A DNA stretch of 64,000 bases from [Mycobacterium] crassicus (lineage in GTDB: Bacteria; Actinomycetota; Actinomycetes; Mycobacteriales; Mycobacteriaceae), in NCBI RefSeq assembly GCF_020181615.1, contig NZ_CP084029.1:1-64000 (forward strand), given 5' to 3'. The notes beneath the pieces were generated by a model. It had not been told where the DNA came from. It worked only from the letters and a program-made list of their open reading frames with translations, and made no database searches. A program made the translations under genes and the position numbers. Numbering within the stretch: the stretch's first letter is position 1; every line of letters begins with the position of its first letter. Shown in pieces: positions 1-8,590 of this stretch.

Positions 1-66
1 GGCTCCGGGGCCGGAATACATTCTGCCGGAGTTGATTTCGGGGGGCAGGGCGGCGAAGGCGGACAT
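1..66 (-). CDS. PPE family protein, 5' end only (runs off the window)
   Basis: Only the first 22 codons are present. They read MSAFAALPPEINSGRMYSGP, the signature start of a PPE-domain protein, and are nearly identical to the start of the PPE gene at 149-1465. PPE proteins are cell-wall or secreted proteins exported by ESX/type VII systems with PE partners. The ATG at 66 lies 5 nt after the stop of a 9-codon upstream ORF and has no convincing ribosome-binding site of its own. The gene follows the larger PPE gene on the same strand and is probably cotranscribed with it. Confidence 0.8.
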   Translation of the reverse strand, partial: MSAFAALPPEINSGRMYSGPGA

Positions 67-71
67 GCGGG

Positions 72-101
72 TCAGTCCGTCTGCTCGGTGGCGGTTGTCA
101 T
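72..101 (-). CDS. short upstream ORF (9 aa) leading into the truncated PPE gene
   Basis: On the minus strand a purine-rich site (GGAAGAGAAC) is followed directly by ATG and the peptide MTTATEQTD, then TGA. The PPE ATG follows after CCCGC. The second PPE copy has the same arrangement at 1471-1509 with three extra in-frame codons. Conservation of start, stop and 5-nt spacing suggests a translated leader that couples to the PPE start. No function of the peptide itself is known to me. Confidence 0.45.
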   Translation of the reverse strand: MTTATEQTD

Positions 102-148
102 GTTCTCTTCCCGATGGTGGTGTGGGTGCGTTGCCGTTCGATGAGCGT

Positions 149-1465
149 TCACCGGCGCAGCAGCAGTTGAGTTCTCGCGTTGAATGTCGAATCGGCGACC
201 TTTCCGGCGTCGATGAGTTCAGCGAATTTGCGTAGCTTTGCGGCGATCTCGTCTGCGGGAAGCTTCGCGGCGGCACCGACTCGGCGCGGCTTTCCGTCGG
301 CGGCGGCCGCTGGGCGAGCAGCCGGCTTGGTCGGTGCCGTCGCGGGTTGCGAAGCGGCCCCTGCGTTTTGCCGGCGTTGGACCAGGCGTGCGCCGCCGCC
401 AACCCCCAGCCCGGCCAGACCGGCCACAGCCATGGCGGAGTAGAGTCCGTTGACGCCGGTCACCGTCGCACTGGCGACTGGCAGCACGGCGCTCGCAAGT
501 TCGGCCGTCGGTACGGTCGCGGCCCAAGACGGCGGCACCGATAGCGCGCGGATCAGGTCTGCTTGGCCGATGCCGGCGGACACCGGTGCGCTGGCCAACA
601 CCGCGGCCGCCGCTGGTCCGATCCCGTCGGTCACCGTTGACGCAGTCGCGGCAGCCGCCGCGGCGGCTTTAGCCGCAGCCGCCGCTCCCGCCATTCCGCG
701 CATGATCCCGGCGATCATGAATGTTGCCCCGAGAAGCCCGCCCCGCACTCCAGTCGGTCCCAGTCCGACCACCGTCGACAGTGTCGATGTGAGGGACCCG
801 GAACCGCCCGCGGGTGCATCCGCGGCGGCCGGGGAGGCCAGAGTCTGCAGGGCGGAGGTGAGCTGGGTGAGGGTTTGGGTGTGGGTGGTGGTGGTTGTGT
901 TGACTGCCTGGGCGATTGCGGCCGTTGGGTCGGTGGGGTTGGCGTGGGCGGTGGGTTGGGTGAACGGGCTGAGGGTGGCGGTGGTGGTCGCGCTGGTGGC
1001 GTAGCCCTGCATGGCCGTGGCGTCCTGGGCCCACATTTCGGCGTAGTGGGCTTCGGTGGCCAGGATGGCGGGGGTGTTCTGGCCCAGAATGTTGGTGGCG
1101 ACCAGTGCGGCGAGTTGGGTGCGGTTGGCCGCGACGACCTGGGGGGGAACGGTGAGGGCGAAGGCGGTTTCGTAGGCGCCGGCGGTGGCTCGGGCTTGGT
1201 TCGCGGTGAGTTCGGCCTGGGTGGCGGTGGTGTCGAGCCAGCTGATGTGGGGGGTGATGGCGGTGGCCATGGCTGTTGCCGAGGGGCCGGTCCATGCGGT
1301 GGCGGTGAGGTCGGCGAGGAGTGTTTGAACGGCGGTACCTGCGCCGCGCAGTTCGGTGGACAGTCCGTCCCAGGCGGAGGCGGCGGCCAGCAGTGGTCCA
1401 GCTCCGGGGCCGGAATACATTCTGCCAGAATTGATCTCGGGGGGCAGGGCGGCGAAGGCGGACAT
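149..1465 (-). CDS. PPE family protein, PPE-SVP subgroup
   Basis: The 438-residue protein starts MSAFAALPPEINSGRMYSGP. A WxG turn (TAWTGPS) lies near residue 53, and the helical PPE domain fills the first ~180 residues. A low-complexity Ala/Thr middle follows, then an SVPPSW motif that places it in the PPE-SVP group, a hydrophobic stretch, an Ala/Pro linker, and an unusual charged tail (KLPADEIAAKLRKF onward). ATG at 1465 was chosen because the PPE homology starts there; upstream in-frame codons are not PPE-like and overlap a leader ORF. No PE gene is visible beside it. A second PPE gene follows 83 bp downstream. Likely ESX-exported, partner unknown. Confidence 0.88.
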   Translation of the reverse strand: MSAFAALPPEINSGRMYSGPGAGPLLAAASAWDGLSTELRGAGTAVQTLLADLTATAWTGPSATAMATAITPHISWLDTTATQAELTANQARATAGAYETAFALTVPPQVVAANRTQLAALVATNILGQNTPAILATEAHYAEMWAQDATAMQGYATSATTTATLSPFTQPTAHANPTDPTAAIAQAVNTTTTTHTQTLTQLTSALQTLASPAAADAPAGGSGSLTSTLSTVVGLGPTGVRGGLLGATFMIAGIMRGMAGAAAAAKAAAAAAATASTVTDGIGPAAAAVLASAPVSAGIGQADLIRALSVPPSWAATVPTAELASAVLPVASATVTGVNGLYSAMAVAGLAGLGVGGGARLVQRRQNAGAASQPATAPTKPAARPAAAADGKPRRVGAAAKLPADEIAAKLRKFAELIDAGKVADSTFNARTQLLLRR

Positions 1466-1544
1466 GCGGGTCAGTCCGTCTGCTCGGTCGTGGCGGTGGC
1501 GATTGTCATGTTCTCTCCCCGATGGTGGTGTGGGTGCGTTGCCG
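1401..1544. repeat. duplicated PPE 5' region (second copy at 2-136)
   Basis: This stretch and positions 2-136 are nearly identical over the PPE start, the leader ORF, its ribosome-binding site and about 35 bp beyond. The main difference is a 9-bp in-frame indel inside the leader ORF. It shows that the two PPE genes arose by tandem duplication that included the translation-initiation region. Confidence 0.85.
1471..1509 (-). CDS. short upstream ORF (12 aa) leading into the PPE-SVP gene
   Basis: A strong purine-rich ribosome-binding site (GGGGAGAGAAC) precedes ATG. The peptide is MTIATATTEQTD, then TGA, then CCCGC and the PPE ATG. Relative to the copy at 72-101 it carries a 9-nt in-frame insertion, so the reading frame, stop and spacing are kept. 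The PPE ATG has no good site of its own, so translation may be coupled by termination and re-initiation. This is inferred from sequence only. Confidence 0.5.
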   Translation of the reverse strand: MTIATATTEQTD

Positions 1545-1644
1545 TCTGGTGGGGCCGGTGGGTTTGCTGTTGTGATCGGCTCCGCAAATCGATAGCGGCG
1601 TGATGCAGGCAACAGTAAACGGCGCAGCGCGACTCCACTTATCT

Positions 1645-1675
1645 TCACGGGACGTGAATCTGTCATTTCGGGACA
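1645..1675 (-). promoter_or_regulatory. 31-bp inverted-repeat element, PPE-side copy
   Basis: Read on the minus strand, this begins TGTCCCGAAATGACAGAT and ends with GTCCCGTGA. It matches the copy at 1868-1898 except for a block of about 4 bp in the middle. Within each copy the core GTCCCG occurs twice, 21 bp apart, i.e. about two helical turns, which suits a dimeric DNA-binding protein. The regulator is not identified. Confidence 0.5.
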
Positions 1676-1867
1676 CCGGATGGTCGGCTCGGACGCCGTT
1701 CGATCCGCTTCAGCCCGGAGGGGATGTCGTCGCCTGGGTGACGGCCGCCGGCAGCCGGTGACGCCGTGCCCGGCTTCGTCGTGACTGATCAGTTAGGTGT
1801 TGCCGGGCTGCGAGCCGAGCCGGTGGGGCGGGGCTGTCAACAGGCCCGTTGCAGCGTCCGGAAGCCA

Positions 1868-1898
1868 TGTCCCGAAATGACAGATCCCTGTCCCGTGA
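1868..1898 (+). promoter_or_regulatory. 31-bp inverted-repeat element, operon-side copy
   Basis: This starts TGTCCCGAAATGACAGAT and contains a second TGTCCCG at 1889, exactly 21 bp after the first. It lies about 135 bp upstream of the first gene of the catabolic operon and mirrors the element at 1645-1675. It is a candidate operator; no candidate regulator gene is nearby. Confidence 0.5.
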
Positions 1899-2032
1899 TG
1901 ATAAGCAACATTCGCTTCCGGTCTTTAGTGTTGCCTATATCACGCCGCAACGGCTAAGTGACGCAACAGCATCAGTTCACATCCAAGGCCTGCCGTCCGG
2001 CGGTGCCGGCGCAGACGATAGGGAGATCAACA

Positions 2033-3010
2033 GTGGCATACGCGATCCGTTTCTACGAGCCTGGTGGCCCGGAAGTAATGCAGTGGGAAAAAGTCGAGGT
2101 CGGTGGACCGGGCGCCGGAGAGGTCCGGGTGCGGCATGAGGCCGTCGGGCTGAACTTCGCAGACACCTACTTCCGGACCGGGATGTACCCGGCCCCGCTT
2201 CCGGCGGGCATGGGCGTCGAAGGCGCCGGCGTCATCGAGGCAGTCGGACCCGGAGTCACGGACTTCGAAGTGGGTGACCGGGTCACCTACACCGGCAGCC
2301 CACTCGGTGCGTACAGCACCGAGCGCGTCATGCCCGTGGCGTCGTTGATCAAACTTCCCGAGGCCATCCCGTTCGAGACAGCCGCCGCGAGCACGATGCG
2401 CGGGCTGACCGCCGCATATCTGTTGCGTCGTATTCACCCGTTGGCCGCAGGCGACACCGTGCTGTTGCATGCCGCGGCAGGTGGGGTGGGGCTGATCTTT
2501 TCTCAATGGGCAAAGCTGTTGGGAATCAACGTTATCGGTACGGTATCGACCGATGAGAAGGCCGAGATCGCGCGGGCGCACGGATGCGGCGAGGTCATCG
2601 TCTACCGCCGCGAGGACGTCGCCGCACGGGTCCGCGAGCTGACCGATGGCAAGGGCGTCCCGGTCGTCTACGACAGCATCGGAGCGACGACCTACGAAAC
2701 CTCGCTGGACTGTGTGGCGCGCCGCGGCCTGCTGGTGTGCTTCGGCACCGCATCCGGTCCGATCCCCCCGATCAATGCCATGCAGCTCGCGGTGAAGGGC
2801 TCGCTGTTCGTCACCCGGCCGGCGCTGGCTGATTACATCGCCGATGCCGACGAACGGGCCGAACTGGCCGGTGAACTCTTCGGCCACATCGCGTCGGGGG
2901 CGATCAAGATCGAGATCAACCAACGATACGCACTGACCGAATGCATTCAGGCGCACCGGGACCTGGAGTCCGGGCGCAGCGTCGGCTCGTCGGTCTTCGC
3001 ACTGCGATGA
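2033..3010 (+). CDS. quinone oxidoreductase, zeta-crystallin/QOR type (MDR superfamily)
   Basis: The 325-residue protein has the N-terminal GroES-like fold (AVGLNFADTYFRTG) and a nucleotide-binding Rossmann motif, HAAAGGVG, at residues 146-153. QOR enzymes use NADPH to reduce quinones or other activated double bonds and lack the catalytic zinc of alcohol dehydrogenases, as seen here. GTG at 2033 was chosen because GGGAG lies 7 bp upstream and gives the usual family length; an in-frame ATG at 1958 would add 25 unrelated residues. It is the first gene of an eight-gene operon and may handle an unsaturated intermediate or regenerate cofactor. Confidence 0.82.
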   Translation: MAYAIRFYEPGGPEVMQWEKVEVGGPGAGEVRVRHEAVGLNFADTYFRTGMYPAPLPAGMGVEGAGVIEAVGPGVTDFEVGDRVTYTGSPLGAYSTERVMPVASLIKLPEAIPFETAAASTMRGLTAAYLLRRIHPLAAGDTVLLHAAAGGVGLIFSQWAKLLGINVIGTVSTDEKAEIARAHGCGEVIVYRREDVAARVRELTDGKGVPVVYDSIGATTYETSLDCVARRGLLVCFGTASGPIPPINAMQLAVKGSLFVTRPALADYIADADERAELAGELFGHIASGAIKIEINQRYALTECIQAHRDLESGRSVGSSVFALR

Positions 3011-3090
3011 CACAAGAACTCGAATACGCACTGCCGACCGAAGCGTCAATCGACGTCGTCGCCGGCACCCCGACGTCAAAGGAGAGCGCA

Positions 3091-4002
3091 ATGACCGCAA
3101 CCACCGAGATCCCCTCGGCGCGGCCGTCGGTGCTGGCCACACCCCGGCCGACGATCGATGCCCGACCGCTGACCTGCAGCCTGGGCGCGGAACTGTTCGG
3201 CGTGAACCTCGGCGAGGTATCCCGCGACGACGCTCTGTTCGCAGAACTGAAAGCCCTTCTGCTGCAGTACAAAGTTGTCTTCTTGCGCGACCAGGACATC
3301 ACCAGGGCCGAGCACGTCGCGCTCGCGGAACGGTTCGGGCCGCTGGAAGACCACCCGGTGGTGAGCAGCGATCCCGAGTACCCCATGTTGGTGCGCATAT
3401 ACAAGGATCTCAACAGCGCACCCGAACCCTACGAGAACGCCTACCACTGCGACGCCACCTGGCGGGAGAACCCCCCGATGGGCGCCGTGCTGCGCTGCAT
3501 CGAAGGCCCGCCGGTCGGTGGCGACACCATCTGGGTCAACATGGTCGAGGCGTACACGAAGCTGCCGCAGACGATCAAGGATCGGATCGACGGGCTGCGC
3601 GCCCGGCACAGTATCGAGTCGACATTCGGTGCGCGGCTTCCGATCGAGGAACGGCACGGGCTCAAGGAGCGGTTCCCGGACCCCGAGCACCCGGTGGTGC
3701 GCACCCACCCGGAGACCGGCGAGAAGGTCCTCTTCGTCAACTCCTTCACCACGCACTTCGTCAACTACCACACGCCCGACAACATTCGCTGCGGGGTCGA
3801 CTACGCACCCGGTGCGGCAAACCTGTTGACCTACTTGATCAGCCAGGCCACGATCCCCGAATACCAAGTGCGCTGGCGCTGGACGCCGAACAGTGTGGCG
3901 ATCTGGGACAACCGCTCGACACAGCATTACGCCGTTCAGGACTACTTCCCGGCGGTCCGAAAGATGGAGCGGGCCGGCATCATCGGCGACCGGCCGTTCT
4001 GA
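3091..4002 (+). CDS. TauD/TfdA-family Fe(II)/2-oxoglutarate dioxygenase
   Basis: The 303-residue protein has the iron facial triad H119-x-D121 (YHCDATW) and H279 (STQHYAV), and R290 at the spacing expected for 2-oxoglutarate binding. Relatives hydroxylate taurine, aryloxyacetates, sulfate esters or trimethylamine-type substrates, splitting 2-oxoglutarate to succinate and CO2. The ATG at 3091 has a strong AAAGGAGAG site. An alternative ATG at 3007 overlaps the previous stop (ATGA) and would add 28 residues without domain match. Within the operon it is the probable first attack on the substrate. The substrate is unknown. Confidence 0.85.
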   Translation: MTATTEIPSARPSVLATPRPTIDARPLTCSLGAELFGVNLGEVSRDDALFAELKALLLQYKVVFLRDQDITRAEHVALAERFGPLEDHPVVSSDPEYPMLVRIYKDLNSAPEPYENAYHCDATWRENPPMGAVLRCIEGPPVGGDTIWVNMVEAYTKLPQTIKDRIDGLRARHSIESTFGARLPIEERHGLKERFPDPEHPVVRTHPETGEKVLFVNSFTTHFVNYHTPDNIRCGVDYAPGAANLLTYLISQATIPEYQVRWRWTPNSVAIWDNRSTQHYAVQDYFPAVRKMERAGIIGDRPF

Positions 4003-4052
4003 CAACTGTTTTCTACAAACGATATCGCAACCCAGAGAAAGGAATTCCGACA

Positions 4053-5105
4053 ATGTATTTCCACGACGACTCGCTCTTCCCCGAGAACCAGGAGAAGCTG
4101 GTTATCACCTGCGCGCCGTATGGCCCGGAGTGGGAGCCCGACGACTTCCGCGAAGACCTCCCGCTGACGATGGACGAGCACGTGCAGAAGGCCGTCGACT
4201 GCTACGAGGCCGGCGCGACGGTGCTGCACATCCATGTTCGTGAGCTCGACGGCAAGGGGAGCAAGCGGCTCTCGAAGTTCAACGAACTGCTCGTCGGGCT
4301 GCGCGAAGCCGTGCCGGACATGATCCTGCAGGTGGGAGGTTCGATCTCCTTCGCGCCGGAAGGTGAAGGAGCCGAGGCGAAGTGGCTCTCCGACGACACC
4401 CGGCACATGCTGGCGGACCTCGACCCGGCACCGGATCAGGTGACGATCGCGATCAACACCAGCCAGATGAACATCATGGAGTTGATGACACCGGACGACA
4501 TCGCCGGGACGTCGATGGAACGGCCCGAGCTCGCGGCGACCTACCGGGAGATGACTGTGCCGGCCGGGCCCGCCTGGGTCGCGGAACATCTGCGCCGGTT
4601 GCAGAACGCCGGCATCCAGCCGCACTTCCAGCTCTCCAGCATCCCGCAGCTCGAGACCGTCGAGCGGCTCATCCGCCGCGGCGTCTACACCGGACCGCTG
4701 AACCTGACCTGGGTCGGAATCGGCGGCGGATTCGACGGGCCGAACCCGTACAACATCATGAATTTCATTCAGCGGGTTCCCGACGGGGCATGCCTGACCC
4801 TGGAGACCCTCATGCGCAGCGTGCTGCCGGTCAACACCATGGCCATCGCGCTCGGCCTGCACCCGCGGTGCGGCAACGAGGACACGATCTGGGGCCGCAA
4901 GGGTGAGAAGTTCACCTCCGTCCAGCAGATCCAGCAGCTGGTGCGGGTCGCCGGGGAGCTCGGCCGTGAGGTCGCCACCGGCAAGGAGGCCCGGGACATC
5001 TACAAGATCGGCACCGTCTACGCCGACGCCAACGAGACGTTGGCCAGGCTGGGGTACGCCCCGAACCGTCAGCCCGGTCAGGTCGGGTTCACCCAGCACG
5101 CGTAA
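4053..5105 (+). CDS. BKACE-family beta-keto acid cleavage enzyme (DUF849/Kce)
   Basis: The 350-residue protein carries the TIM-barrel metal-site motif HIHVRE (H59, H61), a TCAPYG start strand and the conserved GGS and GIGGG loops of the family. BKACE enzymes condense a beta-keto acid with acetyl-CoA and split it into acetoacetate plus a new acyl-CoA, using Zn(II). It is somewhat longer than the ~280-310 residue founding members. A good site (GAAAGGA) precedes ATG. The CoA-transferase pair downstream in the same operon could recycle the acetoacetate, which supports a beta-keto acid degradation route. The side chain handled cannot be read from sequence. Confidence 0.85.
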   Translation: MYFHDDSLFPENQEKLVITCAPYGPEWEPDDFREDLPLTMDEHVQKAVDCYEAGATVLHIHVRELDGKGSKRLSKFNELLVGLREAVPDMILQVGGSISFAPEGEGAEAKWLSDDTRHMLADLDPAPDQVTIAINTSQMNIMELMTPDDIAGTSMERPELAATYREMTVPAGPAWVAEHLRRLQNAGIQPHFQLSSIPQLETVERLIRRGVYTGPLNLTWVGIGGGFDGPNPYNIMNFIQRVPDGACLTLETLMRSVLPVNTMAIALGLHPRCGNEDTIWGRKGEKFTSVQQIQQLVRVAGELGREVATGKEARDIYKIGTVYADANETLARLGYAPNRQPGQVGFTQHA

Positions 5106-5198
5106 TCGCCTGGCCCGCGGGGCGGATTCGACGCCCAAACGTACTCCGTCCCGCGGGCTGTCAGGACTCATCACCGATACCAATCGAGAGGAGAGATC

Positions 5199-6530
5199 AT
5201 GGTCTCGAGCGTTACCGCGGTTCCGATGCACTCTGCACGCCACCGATCACCGAAGTCCAGGGTCTTTCCCTGGCTGGTGTTCGCGTTGACCTTCGCGTTG
5301 TTGCTGTCGGACTACATGTCCCGCCAGGTACTCAGCGCGGTGTTCCCCGTTCTGAAAGCGGAATGGGCGTTGACCGATGCGAACCTGGCATCGCTGAGCA
5401 GTGCCGTCGCGTTGATGGTCGGCATTCTCGCCGTCCCACTGTCCCTGGTAGCCGACCGCTGGGGCCGGGTGCGAAGCCTGGTCCTGATGGTGGTGATCTG
5501 GAGTGCGGCCACGTTGATGTGCGCACTGGCCACCAGTTTTCATCAGATGCTGCTTGCCCGTTTCATCGTCGGCGTCGGCGAGGCCGCCTACGGCAGCGTC
5601 GGTATCGCGGTGGTGTTGAGCATTTTTGCCCCTCGCGTGCATGCCGCGCTGAGCGGTGCGTTCATCGCCGGTGGATCGTTCGGCTCGATGGTCGGCGTGG
5701 CCCTGGGTGGGCTGATCGCCGTTCACTTGGGATGGCGCTGGGCTTTTGCGGCCATGGCGATCTTCGGACTGATCCTGGTGACGCTGTTCCGGGCGCTGGT
5801 CAGCGAGGCCAAGATCGCTCGTCACGCCGTTGGTGCAGGACCGGTGGACAGTGAGTGTCGTGTCCCCTCGGGGGGAATTCGCGCCCCCATCTCCAGCCTG
5901 TTCACCAGCTCCGGTGTGGTCTGCGCATACATCGGCAGTGGCCTACAGATCTTCTGCTGCGCCGTGCTCTTCGCCTGGCTGCCGAGTTACTTCAACCGCT
6001 ACCACCACCTCGCCGCCGACAAGGCCGGCGCGGCCGCGGCGATGTTCGTACTGCTCAGCGGCAGCGGCCTGATCATCTGCGGAATCATCACAGACCGAGT
6101 CGGCCGGTCCGAGGCCTCCCGGAAATGGGATACGGCGATCGTGTACTGCGCGATCTCGCTGGTGTGCCTCTCCGTCGGCTTCCGGCTGGGCACCGGAGTG
6201 GTCTCGCTGGTGCTGATCGGGTGCGGCGCGTTCTTCTGCGCGGGTTCCTCGGGTCCGATCGCGGCAATGGTCGCCAACCTCACCCACCGGTCGGTGCACG
6301 CTTCCGCCATGGGGACACTGACCCTGGCCAATAATCTGCTCGGTCTGGCGCTCGGCCCACTGGTCGTCGGCATGCTGGCGGATCACATCGGGCTGCTGAA
6401 GGCGTTGCAGCTCGCTCCAGTGACCTACCTGGCCGCGATCGGCGTCCTGTTGATCGGCAGGCGTCGCTACCCCGACAGTGCCCGCCGGCTCGCCGCGCTC
6501 ACCGAATCCATGGCGGGAACCAACCGATGA
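5199..6530 (+). CDS. MFS transporter
   Basis: The 443-residue protein has about 12 hydrophobic segments starting near residue 25 (FPWLVFALTFALLLSDYMSR). The cytoplasmic loop between helices 2 and 3 has the MFS pattern ADRWGRVRS, and a shorter copy (TDRVGRSEAS) lies in the second half. The site GAGAGGAGAG precedes ATG. Position between catabolic genes suggests uptake of the operon's organic acid substrate, or export of an intermediate. It resembles the organic-anion/Spinster-type branch by the LSDYMSRQVL segment, but family assignment within MFS is tentative. Confidence 0.85.
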   Translation: MVSSVTAVPMHSARHRSPKSRVFPWLVFALTFALLLSDYMSRQVLSAVFPVLKAEWALTDANLASLSSAVALMVGILAVPLSLVADRWGRVRSLVLMVVIWSAATLMCALATSFHQMLLARFIVGVGEAAYGSVGIAVVLSIFAPRVHAALSGAFIAGGSFGSMVGVALGGLIAVHLGWRWAFAAMAIFGLILVTLFRALVSEAKIARHAVGAGPVDSECRVPSGGIRAPISSLFTSSGVVCAYIGSGLQIFCCAVLFAWLPSYFNRYHHLAADKAGAAAAMFVLLSGSGLIICGIITDRVGRSEASRKWDTAIVYCAISLVCLSVGFRLGTGVVSLVLIGCGAFFCAGSSGPIAAMVANLTHRSVHASAMGTLTLANNLLGLALGPLVVGMLADHIGLLKALQLAPVTYLAAIGVLLIGRRRYPDSARRLAALTESMAGTNR

Positions 6531-6547
6531 CGAACGAGGAGTCGACT

Positions 6548-7135
6548 ATGACCGTCACCGCCGATGTGCCGACCGTGGTGATCGTGCCGGGCCTGCGCGA
6601 CCACGTGGCCGAGCACTGGCAGACCCTGCTGGCGCACCAATTCGACAATGCGCGCACCGTGCCCCCGCTGGAACACGATCGGCTCAGCCGTGCCCGCCAG
6701 GTCGCCGCCCTCGACGAGGTTGTCAGATCGGTGGCCGGGCCTGTCGTGTTGGTTGCGCACAGCGCCGGGGTGATCACCACGGTGCACTGGGCCCAGCAGC
6801 CGAGCAGAGAGATTCACGGCGCCCTGCTGGCGACGCCCGCTGATCTGGAACTGCCACTGCCCGAGGGATATCCAGCCTTTGCGGAGCTCGATGCCTGCGG
6901 GTGGAATCCGATCCCGCGGCAGCGTCTGCCGTTCCCGAGCATCGTCGCGGCCAGCAGCAATGATCCACTCGCGTCGCACCCACGTGTCACAGAGATGGCC
7001 GAAGCGTGGGGTAGTCGTTTGGTCGATCTCGGCGCCGTCGGGCACCTCAATCCCGCCCATGGTTACGGCTACTGGCCGCGGGCCGAGGAACTCGTCCTGG
7101 ACCTGATCGGTATGCGAGCGGGGATCGCCTCGTGA
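6548..7135 (+). CDS. small serine hydrolase, RBBP9/YdeN family
   Basis: The 195-residue alpha/beta hydrolase has a HSAG nucleophile turn (S72), a candidate acid D139 (SSNDPLAS) and H166 (VGHLNP), the layout of the RBBP9/YdeN family. ATG at 6548 follows GAGGAG by 6 nt. An ATG at 6527 overlapping the MFS stop would add 7 residues. Within the operon it may open a lactone or release an ester or thioester. The natural substrate of this family is poorly defined. Confidence 0.8.
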   Translation: MTVTADVPTVVIVPGLRDHVAEHWQTLLAHQFDNARTVPPLEHDRLSRARQVAALDEVVRSVAGPVVLVAHSAGVITTVHWAQQPSREIHGALLATPADLELPLPEGYPAFAELDACGWNPIPRQRLPFPSIVAASSNDPLASHPRVTEMAEAWGSRLVDLGAVGHLNPAHGYGYWPRAEELVLDLIGMRAGIAS

Positions 7136-7896
7136 CCAAGCTGTGTGCGTCCGCCGCGGTGGCCGTCTCGGACATCGTTTCCGGAGCATCGCTTGCCGTC
7201 GGTGGATTCGGTCTGTGCGGAATCCCCGACGTATTGATCGCGGCGATCGCGCAGGGTTCGGCCACCGACCTGGAAATATTCTCCAACAATTGCGGAACCG
7301 ACGGGATCGGCTTGGGGATCCTGCTGGCCGGCAAGAGGATTCGGCGTGTCACCGCCTCCTACGTGGGGGAGAACTCCGAATTCGCGCGGCAGTACCTGTC
7401 CGGGGAACTCGAGGTCGAACTGACGCCGCAAGGCACGCTTGCGGAGAAGTTGCGTGCCGGCGGTGCCGGCATACCGGCGTTCTTCACCCCGGCCGGAGTC
7501 GGCACCCTCGTCGCCGAGGGTGGCCTGCCGTGGCGCTACCGCGTCGACGGATCCGTCGCATTGGCCTCGCCGCCCAAAGAAGTCCGCGAATTCGACGGCC
7601 GTCGGTATGTGCTGGAACGGTCCGTCACCACGGACTTCGCACTGGTGCACGCCCAGACGGGCGACACCGAAGGCAACCTGGTGTTCAACAAGGCCGCGAT
7701 GAACTTCAACCCGCTGGCCGCTATGGCCGCGCGGACCTGCATTGCCCAGGTCGAGAACCTCGTTCAGCCGGGCGAACTCGACCCCGCACAAGTACACCTA
7801 CCCGGTGTCTTCGTGGATCGGATCGTGCACACCGGGGCGCAGCCCAAACACATCGAGAGGCGCACGGTGACTCCGGCGAAGGCTCCGATCGTATGA
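7132..7896 (+). CDS. 3-oxoacid CoA-transferase, subunit A
   Basis: The 254-residue subunit has the family glycine-rich start ([13 protein letters not shown]) and the [15 protein letters not shown] segment typical of SCOT/PcaI alpha subunits. It pairs with the next gene to move CoA from succinyl-CoA (or another donor) onto a 3-oxoacid such as acetoacetate or 3-oxoadipate. GTG at 7132 overlaps the previous stop by 4 nt (GTGA), so it is translationally coupled. Next to the BKACE gene, acetoacetate is the most economical substrate, giving acetoacetyl-CoA. That is inference. Confidence 0.9.
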   Translation: MTKLCASAAVAVSDIVSGASLAVGGFGLCGIPDVLIAAIAQGSATDLEIFSNNCGTDGIGLGILLAGKRIRRVTASYVGENSEFARQYLSGELEVELTPQGTLAEKLRAGGAGIPAFFTPAGVGTLVAEGGLPWRYRVDGSVALASPPKEVREFDGRRYVLERSVTTDFALVHAQTGDTEGNLVFNKAAMNFNPLAAMAARTCIAQVENLVQPGELDPAQVHLPGVFVDRIVHTGAQPKHIERRTVTPAKAPIV

Positions 7897-8543
7897 CCGC
7901 GACACACGTTGAGGTCACCGGTTGGACCCGGCACCAGATGGCGGCTCGGGCCGCGGCGGAAGTCCGTTCCGGGCAGTACGTCAACCTCGGGATCGGGCTG
8001 CCGACGCTGATCCCCAACTATGTGCCGGCGGGCGTCCACGTGACCCTGCACAGTGAGAACGGCATCCTCGGCACCGGTCCGTACCCGATGGAGGACCAGA
8101 TCGACGCCGATCTCATCAACGCGGGCAAGGAGACCGTGACGGTCAACCCCGGTGCCTCCTACTTCGATTCCAGTACGAGCTTCGGGATGATTCGAGGCGG
8201 CCACATCGATCTCGCGGTGCTCGGCGGCATGCAGGTCTCCGCGACCGGGGATCTGGCGAACTGGATGGTCCCCGGGTCGATGGTCAAGGGGATGGGCGGG
8301 GCAATGGACCTGGTACACGGTGCCGGTCGGGTCATCGTCCTGATGGAGCATGTCGACAAATCCGGTGCGTCGAAGATCGTCGAGCGGTGCACGTTGCCGC
8401 TCACCGGACAGAGCGTGGTGCAGCGGATCATCACCAATTTGGGCGTCATCGACGTCACCGCAGCAGGTCTGGCCCTGCGCGAGTGTGCCCCGGGTGTCAG
8501 CGTCGCGCAAATCCGTGCCGCCACGGATGCCGCGCTGGCATAA
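7893..8543 (+). CDS. 3-oxoacid CoA-transferase, subunit B
   Basis: The 216-residue subunit contains the catalytic glutamate motif HSENGILG (E55), which forms the glutamyl-CoA thioester intermediate in this family, and the downstream [14 protein letters not shown] segment. ATG at 7893 overlaps the subunit A stop (ATGA). A longer open frame through subunit A was rejected because the SCOT beta homology begins at this ATG. With subunit A it forms the catalytic heterotetramer. Confidence 0.92.
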   Translation: MTATHVEVTGWTRHQMAARAAAEVRSGQYVNLGIGLPTLIPNYVPAGVHVTLHSENGILGTGPYPMEDQIDADLINAGKETVTVNPGASYFDSSTSFGMIRGGHIDLAVLGGMQVSATGDLANWMVPGSMVKGMGGAMDLVHGAGRVIVLMEHVDKSGASKIVERCTLPLTGQSVVQRIITNLGVIDVTAAGLALRECAPGVSVAQIRAATDAALA

Positions 8544-8590
8544 GCGTCGCGCCGGCCTCGGGCGGTCACACCAGGAAGGGTGAGTTGGAT

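Larger units (their letters stand above)
1510..2032. other. divergent intergenic region between PPE and catabolic operon
   Basis: About 520 bp separate the leftward PPE leader from the rightward oxidoreductase. No credible gene is seen; longer open frames here are composition artefacts. It contains two copies of a 31-bp sequence in inverted orientation (1645-1675 and 1868-1898), one nearer each gene, and probably both promoters. Confidence 0.6.

Noticed and set aside
450..1603. Long plus-strand frames opposite the PPE gene
   Set aside because: They are antisense shadows of a high-GC gene with low-complexity Gly/Val composition.
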